64,000 nt of DNA from Mesostigma viride (lineage: Eukaryota > Streptophyta > Mesostigmatophyceae > Mesostigmatales > Mesostigmataceae), in the NCBI GenBank assembly GCA_009746045.1, contig RPFO01000076.1, forward strand, positions 994,114 through 1,058,113. The letters are read 5' to 3'. Both the position numbers and the translations under genes were made by a program. Positions 41,266 to 50,435 of this stretch are shown piece after piece. A model generated the notes under the pieces. It was not told the origin of the DNA. It ran no database searches and saw only the letters and a list, made by a program, of their open reading frames with translations. Every line of letters starts with the position of its first letter. Within the stretch, counting starts at the first letter, position 1.

Positions 41266-44200
41266 CATAAATTGGGTGTTGCATGTAATTACAATGAGCC
41301 AACAAACTTTATTCCAAATATGAGTGAAGGCCATGCATTATTATGATTGTTTCGGGGTTCCCAGCACTTAACATCAGTCATATAGCCCTAATACATATTT
41401 AATTATGATTTAATAAAACAGGTTGTCGCTGCGATGGCACCATCAACACAACATGACCATAGATACAAGCGACCAAAAGGCGTCAGTACTCAGTTCCATC
41501 TGCATGTAACGTGTCTTTTGGACCTTACGAGGTTCCCCCACGACATGGTAAGCATGGCATGACATGGCATGCTCCCCAAGGGACCCCTCACACACACTTG
41601 CACGGCCGGGGCTGTCGCGCAGCACTGCAGGCAGCAATAGCCTGCCATGGGTATTGCACGTAACCATGAGGAATCCAAAGCCTCTATTACAAACACGCAC
41701 AAGGATCATGCATTATAACGATAGGTGTGACCTTCCAAGCGCGTATCTTCACTCACATAGCCCCAATATCTAGGTTGTTACGGTATATTATGACAGGGGT
41801 TTGCTGCCGCGGCAGCAGATGAACAGCACATGGCAAGATATACAAGCATAACTGGACAACATTTGCACAGCCTACTAGACCTCTTAGCTTGATTTCGGGC
41901 TTTGCAAGGGTTGCCTGAGACATGGCCAGCATGGCAGGAACTGCCATGCTTCTTATGGAAAGCAAACACGTCTATAAGGCGGGGGCCAGCCGCAGAGCAC
42001 TGCACGAAGTACTGTAACCTGCCTTACGTCACATCGGCACTAGGCGCCGATAGGCAGCTAAAAACTGACGATATCACAAGCAAATCGATGCCATTACCTT
42101 ACTACCACCAGGACGCACTTACCTTTCACACCCCTCACACCCGGGATCACTAGGCACGCATATGCGCTGGCGCTGAACGTGGCTGCATTAGAAAAGCTGT
42201 TCAAGCTCGGCGTTTTCAAGTTGTCCGGAAGCGATGCAGCCCGCAAATCTGGCCGGACAGACGCTCCATGCGTCGTCCATTGACGTATGAAAGCGGCTGC
42301 AGCGGCCTCACCAGCGCTGTTCGCATAATGGCGCTCCCATAGCTGGGGGCGCGCGCGCGTTTATTGTCCGCATCCCAGTTTTTCCTAGCTAAAAACACCC
42401 CTTCCTCTACCTACGGATCCACGCCAAAAGGCTCGAAAATAGCCAGTGCCCCTTTAGTCACGGCTGCCCCAACATCCCCCCCGCCGTTCCGCTAGTCTCT
42501 TCCCAGCATATCGAAGCACCGGCCTGCTGGCAGGCGCACTATCAACGCCAATTACGCCCCAGCTGAATTTCACTAACCTGGCATTCAGCACACAAATAAC
42601 GACCCCACGAATTTAGAAATCGACTTTTGACCCATTTAGCGATCGGGCTAGCTTCACGGATAAATTATCTACCCAACGAGCTCCTTACTGGTCGAAATGA
42701 TGCACGAACGTGGCCATACGGTCTATTTTACTCGAGGCCGCCATGGTCGTGCATTCGTGAAAATTCGTCGTCCGGTTGCACGAAAGTGGCCAAAATAGGT
42801 ACTTTTCCACCTCACATATCTTTCAGTAACCGTCGACCCCTGTCGACCCCAACGGGTCAGGACGCTCAGCACATATACCAGATTCGCGCCACTGGGGCCG
42901 GACGACCCATAGGACCGGTCCTTCCCGCCAAAATTACCGTCCCCATGTGACCTTGGTGAAAAAGGCCTCAATTGAGCCAAAAGGCCTCAATTGAGGCCTC
43001 TGGGTAAATGGACAAAAGGTGCACTAAAAAGCTCGTCAAATATAATGCATGGGAGACGTATTCCGCTGCAAAGGACACGCAAACACGTTGCCGTACCTGG
43101 CTCGTTCACGTCCTGCCCGGATTCCACTGGCCGGGACCCTCATATCTCACACATACCATTGCTTTACAGGCATAGGTCGCCATAGCCGCATCATGCATGC
43201 ATCCTTTATGATTACAAGGTTGATGCTCCGTTCAAATATTACCTGTAAACGCGTCCGCATTCCCAGCAAACGCATCAGCGGACATCCGGTACCAAATCTG
43301 GATGCTTGGGCTGGCGCAGACTGCCCGGCCATGAGGATAAAATGGAAATATGATAAGTGATTACTCATCTGGCACTGACGACCCAGAAGGCAGTATTTTC
43401 CTACCTGAATCTTCCCAATCCTACAAGTTTGGCCATGCCTGACCTACGAAAATCATGCATAGACATTCTGAGCAAAATTCTGAACCGTTTCTAGCCTCGA
43501 CACGCAAAATTTCCGTGAGAACGGCATGCTGGCAGCCATATCTCGTTACGCGCGCGCGCGAGTGAAAATTTCCCGCCAAAGTCACGTGATACCTGCTCAA
43601 TGCACGTTGTAATTACCAGGCTATGGCGAATATTACCCCCAAACCTATGCATCACCCTCGTCCCTAAGTGTCCCCAGACCCACCGGACAACTGTCCTCGG
43701 TCACAAGTGGCGCGGCGCTCACGGTGCGGCGCGAAATTCGACCGTTTGTCCGGCTAAGGTCGGGTGGTTTCCCGACTAAGGGTTAACCGGCCAGGCGTAG
43801 TTCCTCGCCCGGTTAACTAAAAGAAAAGAAAATGATTACCTCCGGTCCGCACCTTTTCCCCAGCTTGGGGTCTTTGGTGGGCCGGGTGCCGTGACAGGTG
43901 CTCAACTGTCGCTTGGTCGGCCCAGTGCGCGAGCTGGTGCTCCGTACCTGGGGATGCTTGCACCCCGGGTTGGAGCCGGATGGCTGGCACTGGCGACCCG
44001 TGTCTCGGTCCGCGGCCTGAGGCTTTTTCTTCGGAAATTGCTGCTGGCCAGCAAACTTTGCAATTGCCTTCCGCCGAGGGGGGGGTGGTTGGGGCTGGGG
44101 ACGGCGATGGGAAAAGCGCCTAAGCTAGAAATTTTTTCCCCACGCATAGAAACCTCGGGCCGGGGGAATGCGGTCTTGGCTGAACGGACTCTTGTTCAGC

Positions 44201-44600
44201 CAGGTGCCTGGGGCTGTGGCCTCGGGCATTTGGGCTGGCGGGGCCTGGGCTAGGTCCACGTTTTTTCTCGAAGCACCCCGGGTCTATGGGGAGACGGCCA
44301 TAGCGGTACCGACTCGGGGCCCCAAGAGGGGTCATGATATAGGCTGGCCGTGCGCAATCGCAGTGCAAATGCGCTGGGCCTTTTTGGGCCTGGCCATGCA
44401 TCCACAGTCGCCGGGCACACGCCTCCCGATGTGGGGGGGCTCCCGTTTTGCGGCAGGGCGGTCACTTGTGACAACGAGCAACATCCCGTTTCGTTTAAGT
44501 GGCCAGCCGGAGCGGCTGCTTAGGTTTTAGCGGGCAAGTGTTCGAAGCGCGTCATTGGTGAATTACTCGGGAACTTGGGTTTCCCCGCGAAACTCCAACC

Positions 44601-44910
44601 GCACGTTCAGATTTCCAAATCTCAAGTAAAGTTCGGCGCAACTTTCTGAACGGGGGCAGTTGACGAGCAGCATTCCTCCGGACGAATGAATTGCGTTCCA
44701 TACTTGCGCAAAATTTTGAAAGGTAGCTTGCGTGCAGCCCTACTAAAATTTGCGCGCACGTTCAGATTTCCAAATCTCAAGTAAATTTCGGCGGAACATT
44801 CTGAACGGGGGTAGTTGGCGGGCAGCGTTCCTCCAGACGAATGAAATGCGTTCCATACTAGCGCAAAATTTTGAAAGGTAGCTTGCGTGCAGCCCTACTA
44901 AAATTTGCGC
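44601..44910. repeat. Tandem duplication, 155-bp period
   Basis: Two copies starting GCACGTTCAGATTTCCAAAT and ending CTACTAAAATTTGCGC, about 92% alike by eye. Confidence 0.9.
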
Positions 44911-44916
44911 AAAGTG

Positions 44917-45110
44917 TAGGACTGAAACTTCGTAACGGAAACTTTTTGGTAGTTGCCGTCACTTCCTCTTGTGCAAACGTGTGGGAGTGAAAATTCGTAA
45001 CGGAAACTTTTTGGTAGTTGCCGTCACTTCATTTTGCGCGAGTGTTGGGCTGAAAATTCGTAACGGAAACTTTTTGGTAGTTGCCGTCACTTCCTTTGGT
45101 TCGACTGAAA
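44917..45110. repeat. Triple tandem repeat, 62-66-bp period
   Basis: Three copies of CGTAACGGAAACTTTTTGGT followed by AGTTGCCGTCACTTC, at ~44931, 44997 and 45059. Confidence 0.9.
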
Positions 45111-45310
45111 ATTCGCTGAAATTCGCTGAATTCGTACCGTAGCCTAATTTTTAGTACCTCGAAGTGACGGGGCACCTAAAAATTTGCCCACAAGTACACT
45201 TGGCAGCGCGCTCACTGGGAAAAATTGTACAGCCGCTCCGGCGGGCCACTTGAACGATATGTAATGAAGGTGGAGTGCGGCTTCAAGGGAAAGCCAGGGC
45301 GGGGGTGATT

Positions 45311-46017
45311 GGGCAACGTACTTCATGAAGGGCCTTGAACGGCGTGCCTCCGGGCATGTCAAGTGTCACAACATGTATGCTTCCACTTATTGTTTTAATG
45401 AAGATGCTGGTTTTTGTGGGAGCTACGTGGGACATGAATCGGGGTTCTTTGAACGGAGTTTCTTCTATACGTGAATGCGGGAACAAGAGGCCGCTGGATG
45501 AGCGGCTTATATGTCGTAGTGTTTTCTCGTAGCTGTTTGGCTAGAGCTTTTGTGATTAGTAGATGCAGTATAGTGCATGGTTGAAAAATGAATTAAATAA
45601 AATGTGCGTTCCGCGCTTGGGTTGATTATACCCGGGCGGAACGGGGCGTGAGGTGCAGTGCCCCTGAAAAGAACAACCTACGCATTATTTAATACTAGCC
45701 GTGCAGATTCGGGATATTCTACCCCCGGTCTGTACGGTTAGCGTCTTACTAGCATCACTGAACATAAGGGTTTAATGACGTCAGTTAGCTAGGGATAAGG
45801 GAGGTTTTGCGACTAAAAGCCGCTCTGGCTGGTTTTGTCGGCCTCTTTCTTTGCTCCCCCCCCACCCACCCTTGTCTTGGTTGCCTCTAGGGCAACGTAC
45901 TTCATGAAGGGCCTTGAACGGCGTGCCTCCGGGCATGTCAATAGTGTCACATGTATGCTTCCACTTATTGTTTTAATGAAGATGCTGGTTTTTGTGGGAG
46001 CTACGTGGGACATGAAT
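45311..46017 (+). repeat. B1-A2-B2 repeats of YR copy D
   Basis: B1 45311-45436, A2 45437-45856, B2 45890-46017. The B1-A2 junction CATGAATCGGGG shows the presumed circle-junction sequence. Confidence 0.85.
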
Positions 46018-46091
46018 GTGGAATTAATCCATGCTATTCACAATATATTATAAAATCTCTTGCAAAATATACTGTAATTAGTATATATATA

Positions 46092-46990
46092 CACCCTTTA
46101 CGCCATCACTCTCCGCCACCAGCTATTTGCCCCGCAACCTCTCATCACGGCGGGTGCGTCCTGCGGCAGCTGCGCGCTTGCTCTGGATACTACTGGGACG
46201 CACTACATCGCGTGCATGGGTGGCCAGCAGAACCAGAACTGGTTCCTCTATCTCCATACCGCTCTCCTCCGGGTGGTGTGTGCCATGGTTCGGTCGGTCT
46301 TTCCCCACTCCACCATCAAGTGCGAAGACGCGGATGGGGCCGCCCTCTACTCACCCAACCACCGCCCCGACATTACCGTGCTTGACTACGACGGGCAGGG
46401 TTGCCACCTGCTCATCGATGTCTCCGTGGCTCGGCCGCTTTCCGGTCGCCACATCTTCCGGGCGGCTGTGGATGCCGGCGCTGCTGCCGCTGTGGCTGAG
46501 CGCGACAAGTTTGCCTCCTACGGCAATGTGGGGCCCCACCGGGTCATCCCCTTTGTCCTTGAGGAGTTCGGGGCCATGGGCCCCAAGACAGCGGAGTTTT
46601 TCCACGAGTGCTGCCAGCGCCGTGAAGACCGCCTCGACCTCGAGGGTCAGACCGCCCCGTGGTCGGCCCGCACGTGGTCCTCGTATTGGCGGCAGCGCCT
46701 GTCACTCGCCCTCACTCGCACGTGGCTGATGTGTTATTCCGCCGCACCCGGGCCGACTTTGTCGCGACCCATGCGGTCTAGATCCCTTCCAGGCCTGCAT
46801 GGTGGGCCGGCAGCGCTGTTGCTGCGTGTAGTTTTGTGATGTATAGTTAGTTGTCCCTTGTGCCGCTGGCGTGCTCCTTGGATGTCTGTGTCAGATTACT
46901 ATTAATTTCTTCGGGGTTATTCTCCCAGTTATCGGGTTTTTCCTTATGTTGCATGCCTATCTCACCTCCGTAATCTATCATTCTCACTGA
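46092..46990 (+). mobile_element. RLE-type non-LTR retrotransposon copy 1, 5'-truncated, subfamily 2
   Basis: Begins in the zinc-finger/endonuclease part of the ORF and ends with a ~210-bp 3' UTR at CTCACTGA before ATATATAT. TA runs lie on both sides (46082-46091 and 46991-46998). It differs clearly from copies 3-5 in both ORF and 3' UTR, so it is a second subfamily. Confidence 0.85.
46097..46785 (+). pseudogene. RLE endonuclease fragment (copy 1)
   Basis: C-terminal endonuclease region of a non-LTR polyprotein: MGGQQNQNWFLYLHTAL, CEDADGAALYSPNHRPDITV, LLIDVSVARPL, with the RPD...D arrangement of the PD-(D/E)XK restriction-like nuclease. The frame changes near 46200 in the zinc-finger region, and one base is missing near 46721, after which TRADFVATHAV and a stop can be followed in another frame. 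The upstream RT is absent. Confidence 0.75.
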
Positions 46991-47241
46991 ATATATATTC
47001 ATTGAGAATGATAGATTACGGAGGTGAGATAGGCATGCAACATAAGGAAAAAACCGATGACTGGGAGAATAACCCTGAAGAAATTAATAGTAATCTGACA
47101 CAGACATCCAAGGATCACGCCAGCGGCACAAGGTACAACTAACTATACATCACAAAACTACACGCAGCAACAGCGCTGCCGGCCCACCATGCAGGCCTGG
47201 AAGGAATCTAGACCGCGTGGGTCGCGACATTAAGTCGGCCC
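46750..47241. repeat. Long inverted repeat from tail-to-tail insertions
   Basis: Arms 46750-46990 and 46999-47241 are nearly perfect reverse complements with an 8-bp ATATATAT spacer. They are the 3' ends of copies 1 and 2 and could form a ~240-bp hairpin. Confidence 0.92.
46999..47241 (-). mobile_element. RLE-type non-LTR retrotransposon copy 2, 243-bp 3' end, subfamily 2
   Basis: Contains only the last ~10 codons and the 3' UTR. Flanked by ATATATAT at 46991-46998 and 47245-47252. Confidence 0.85.
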
Positions 47242-47253
47242 TGAATATATATA

Positions 47254-48095
47254 TTAATAATATAATTACTTACAGCAGAGTGAAATCACTCAAACCAAAG
47301 CAAACGCCCAGCTATAAACCTATATACAGAGCCATGTCAAAGCTCTATACTACGATAAGACCAATGGAAACGCCTAACGGGAGGAACCTAATAGCCCTGC
47401 ATGCTGCACCGCAAAATCAGCCCGCGTACGGCGGAGCATGATGTCAGCCATGGCCCGAGTCAGCGCCACCGACAAGCGCTGACGCCAATATGACGTCCAG
47501 GTCCGCGCCGACCATGGGGCCCGCTGGCCCTCCAGGTCCAGCCGGTCCTCCCGGAGCCGGCAACACTCCTTGAAGAAGGCGGAGGTCAGGGGCCCCATGG
47601 CCCCAAACTCCTCCAGGACAAAGGGCACCACACGATGGTGCCCGACGTCGCCGTAGGCCAGGAGCTTGGCCCGCTCCGCCCGGTCCGCCGTGTAACCTGC
47701 CGTGAGGGAGGCCCCAGCCACGTGGCTAAGAGCCAAGGGCCGCGCCACCGAAACGTCAATAAGCAGATGCCGGCCACCCTCCTCAAAGTCCAGCACCACG
47801 ATGTCAGGCCGGTGGTTGGGGGAATAGAAGGCAGCGCCATCCGCATCCTCGGACCGGATGTTCGCGTGGGGGAAAACCGACCGAATCATGGCGAGCACCA
47901 CCGTCAGGAGGACAGTGTGCAAATACAAATACCAATTCTGATTCTGTTGGCCCCCCATGCAGGCAAGGTAGTGAGTCCCCGTGGGATCCAGCGGCTGCCC
48001 ACAGCTACCACAAGGCCGCCCGGCCGGAACAAGAGGCTGCGGGGCAAATAGCTGGTGCCGGAGCGCCACCGAGTAGCTAGCGGCTAGAGGCCGGG
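47254..48095 (-). mobile_element. RLE-type non-LTR retrotransposon copy 3, 5'-truncated, subfamily 1
   Basis: Nearly identical to the 3' part of copy 4, including the 3' UTR ending TAATTATATTATTAAT. TATATATAT flanks both ends (47245-47253 and 48096-48104). Confidence 0.85.
47374..48069 (-). pseudogene. RLE endonuclease fragment (copy 3)
   Basis: 231 residues. CCHC-type finger CGSCGQPLDPTGTHYLAC, then NQNWYLYLHTVL, SPNHRPDIVVLD, LLIDVSVARPLA. A 4-bp insertion (ATGC, near 47400) replaces the normal C-terminal AVQQGY with an extended tail. RT is missing through 5' truncation. Confidence 0.8.
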
Positions 48096-48114
48096 TATAT
48101 ATATTTTCTGATAA

Positions 48115-49997
48115 GCCAGGGGACCCCCTGGGACCCCTGTACTTTGCCGCCCCCCTCCAGGGTTGCCTCCAAGCGGTCCATGCTACCCACCCGGCGGTCG
48201 CTATTCAGGCCTACTTGGATGATATCTACCTTCTGGGCCCTGTGCCGGACACCACCGCGGCTCTGCTGGCACTGCAGACCGCGGTGGCCGACATCAACCT
48301 CCAGTTGACCCTGGCCAAGTGCGCGGTGTACTCGCCCCAAGGTGATTGCTCCGGCTTTCCGCCCCAGCTCTTGGGCCGGGACGAGCGCCTCCATGGGTTG
48401 GATGTCCTCGGCGTTCCGGTTGGCGACCCTGCGTTTGTCATCGATGCTCTGCGGGCCGCCCTCGAGGCCCGCACTGAGGTACTGCCCTTGATTGCGCGCC
48501 TTCATGATTCGCAGACCAAGGGTCTGCTTCTGTGGTTTTGCGCTCACCCTCGCGTTGTTCACTGGCTCCGGGGCGCTCTTCCGGCTCAGGTCCGCCTGGC
48601 CGCCGAGGGCCACGACGAACGCATCCAGTCGGCCTTGGCGCAGCTGGTCCCGGGCCCCGACCTCCCGCCACATGCTATTCGCATTGCCTCCCTGCCTGCA
48701 CGGATGGGTGGCTGTGGTCTGACTCGTGCCGCCCGGCTGGCCCCAGCAGCATTTTTGGGCTCCGTCGCTCAGTCGTGGGCGGAAAGCTGCCGGCTCCTGC
48801 CCCTTTTGGCAACGGCAGCGCCTGACCTCCTGGACCCCCGCAGCCCTTTGCCCTTCGTCACCGCCATCCAGGAGGCCTATGCTGAGATCCAGCAGGCCTG
48901 TTCTCCCGTCCGTGCCGCTCAGGCGGTACAGCGCCACCTCCCTCGCGGCACTCCCTCGGTCGCCTCCGTTCAATCTCCCGCCGCATTCCCTGCTCGCGTC
49001 ATCGATAAACACCAGAAAACCTACGCGGGTATTCTGCACACGGCTGATTGGATGGCTCTTTTCGCGGACCTCAACGCCCAGGGACGTGCGTGGCTGTTCT
49101 CGCTTTCCTTGCGGAGTGTGGGCTCGGCGTACCTTCGTGCTCTTCCCATGGCCCCCCCATTCGCCTTGGCTCCCAGCCACTACTCCGTGGCGCTCCGGCA
49201 CCAGCTATTTGCCCCGCAACCTCTTGTTCCGGCCGGGCGGCCTTGTGGTAGCTGTGGGCAGCCGCTGGATCCCACGGGGACTCACTACCTTGCCTGCATG
49301 GGGGGCCAACAGAATCAGAATTGGTATTTGTATTTGCACACTGTCCTCCTGACGGTGGTGCTCGCCATGATTCGGTCGGTTTTCCCCCACGCGAACATCC
49401 GGTCCGAGGATGCGGATGGCACTGCCTTCTATTCCCCCAACCACCGGCCTGACATCGTGGTGCTGGACTTTGAGGAGGGTGGCCGGCATCTGCTTATTGA
49501 CGTTTCGGTGGCGCGGCCCTTGGCTCTTAGCCACGTGGCTGGGGCCTCCCTCACGGCAGGTTACACGGCGGACCGGGCGGAGCGGGCCAAGCTCCTGGCC
49601 TACGGCGACGTCGGGCACCATCGTGTGGTGCCCTTTGTCCTGGAGGAGTTTGGGGCCATGGGGCCCCTGACCTCCGCCTTCTTCAAGGAGTGTTGCCGGC
49701 TCCGGGAGGACCGGCTGGACCTGGAGGGCCAGCGGGCCCCATGGTCGGCGCGGACCTGGACGTCATATTGGCGTCAGCGCTTGTCGGTGGCGCTGACTCG
49801 GGCCATGGCTGACATCATGCTCCGCCGTACGCGGGCTGATTTTGCGGTGCAGCAGGGCTATTAGGTTCCTCCCGTTAGGCGTTTCCATTGGTCTTATCGT
49901 AGTATAGAGCTTTGACATGGCTCTGTATATAGGTTTAGAGCTGGGCGTTTGCTTTGGTTTGAGTGATTTCACTCTGCTGTAAGTAATTATATTTTTA
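48115..49997 (+). mobile_element. RLE-type non-LTR retrotransposon copy 4, 5'-truncated in RT
   Basis: Flanked by an 18-bp target duplication, ATATATATTTTCTGATAA, at 48097-48114 and 49998-50015. Starts inside the RT and runs to a 3' end at TTATATTTTTAAT with no poly(A). The longest copy here. The duplicated target includes a TA run, as with the other copies. Confidence 0.92.
48116..49864 (+). pseudogene. Non-LTR RT (C-terminal part) and restriction-like endonuclease
   Basis: 582 uninterrupted codons lacking a native start because of 5' truncation. Begins GDPLGPLYFAAPLQG (RT motif 4), then AYLDDIYLLGP (catalytic motif 5, residues ~32-36). The thumb/linker spans ~100-370. A C-X2-C-X9-H-X3-C finger is at ~377, and a PD-(D/E)XK nuclease has RPDIVVLD at ~444 followed by LLIDVSVARP. 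This domain order is that of site-preferring RLE elements (R2, R4, NeSL, Hero, Utopia groups); I cannot name the clade. It nicks the target and primes reverse transcription there. Confidence 0.85.
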
Positions 49998-50015
49998 ATA
50001 TATATTTTCTGATAA

Positions 50016-50435
50016 ACAATTTTATCAATGCTACTGTGTTATTTTTGTTATTCCCGCCATGCAGGTATCTGAGTGTTCTGGGAGAACTTATAAGAGAATG
50101 AGCCGCGAAGGTGAGGAAAACCTGAAATCTTTTCGTCCTTATTGGGGTCTCTCTGCAGCTAGACCATTTCTAACCACAAGCAATAGCTTAAATTCAAAGG
50201 TCTCGCTGCAGCTAGACCCTCTTTATGGTTACTATAAAATTAATGAATCAGAAGTCTGTGATTTAACAATCGCACGCCGCAATGAAGGGTCTAGCTGCAG
50301 CAAGACCCCAATCTTGGTTGGGGTATGCTAAGTTCACCACATCAGGTAATCTTTTCGTCTAACGGAAAAAGCCCCTCTAAGGGTCTAGCTGCAGCTAGAC
50401 CCCAATCGTGGTAAAAAATTATACACTTTCGAACT
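50016..50435 (+). other. 5' part of the DDE-like transposase region with palindromic motifs
   Basis: Four copies of GGTCT-N2-CTGCAGC-N2-GACC near 50145, 50200, 50287 and 50381. The last, at 50381-50402, is a perfect 22-bp palindrome around GTCTAGCTGCAGCTAGAC. Likely non-coding or intronic sequence of the following gene. Confidence 0.55.

Larger units (their letters stand above)
39286..43782. mobile_element. piggyBac-like element, non-autonomous, 4.5 kb
   Basis: Perfect 13-bp terminal inverted repeats CCCTTAGTCGGGA (39286-39298 and complement 43770-43782) are flanked directly by TTAA at 39282-39285 and 43783-43786. TTAA duplication plus CCC-starting termini is the piggyBac signature. No transposase frame was found. 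It contains a small YR derivative (39699-41072) and lies in the interior of YR copy D, 105 bp after its A1 repeat. ORFs up to ~130 codons inside show no recognisable domain. Confidence 0.7.
43787..45296 (+). other. Interior of YR copy D, non-coding
   Basis: GC-rich sequence to about 44540 with overlapping open frames but no domain, followed by tandem repeats. Probably the degenerate or replaced coding region of the element. Confidence 0.45.
38762..46017 (+). mobile_element. Non-autonomous YR element copy D
   Basis: A1 (38762-39180) and A2 (45437-45856) are near-identical ~420-bp repeats starting ATCGGGGTTCTTT. B1 (45311-45436) and B2 (45890-46017) share GGGCAACGTACTTCATGAAG and end at GACATGAAT. 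The order A1-interior-B1-A2-B2 is that of copies A-C, and the A start (TCGGGGTTCT) and the TTATTGTTTTAAT of B are related to theirs. After removing the piggyBac-like insertion the element is ~2.75 kb, with no RT, RNase H or recombinase frame, so it must be mobilised in trans. Confidence 0.8.

Noticed and set aside
41443-43360. Frames of 60-107 codons inside the piggyBac-like element
   Set aside because: No transposase motif (no DDD core, no Cys-rich C-terminus) and frames occur on both strands at random.
43891-44530. Overlapping open frames of 70-120 codons on both strands
   Set aside because: GC-rich non-coding interior of YR copy D; no family motif and both strands equally open.
48077-49201. 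374-codon antisense frame to the non-LTR polyprotein
   Set aside because: Shadow of the RT/endonuclease frame, which carries clear catalytic motifs on the plus strand.
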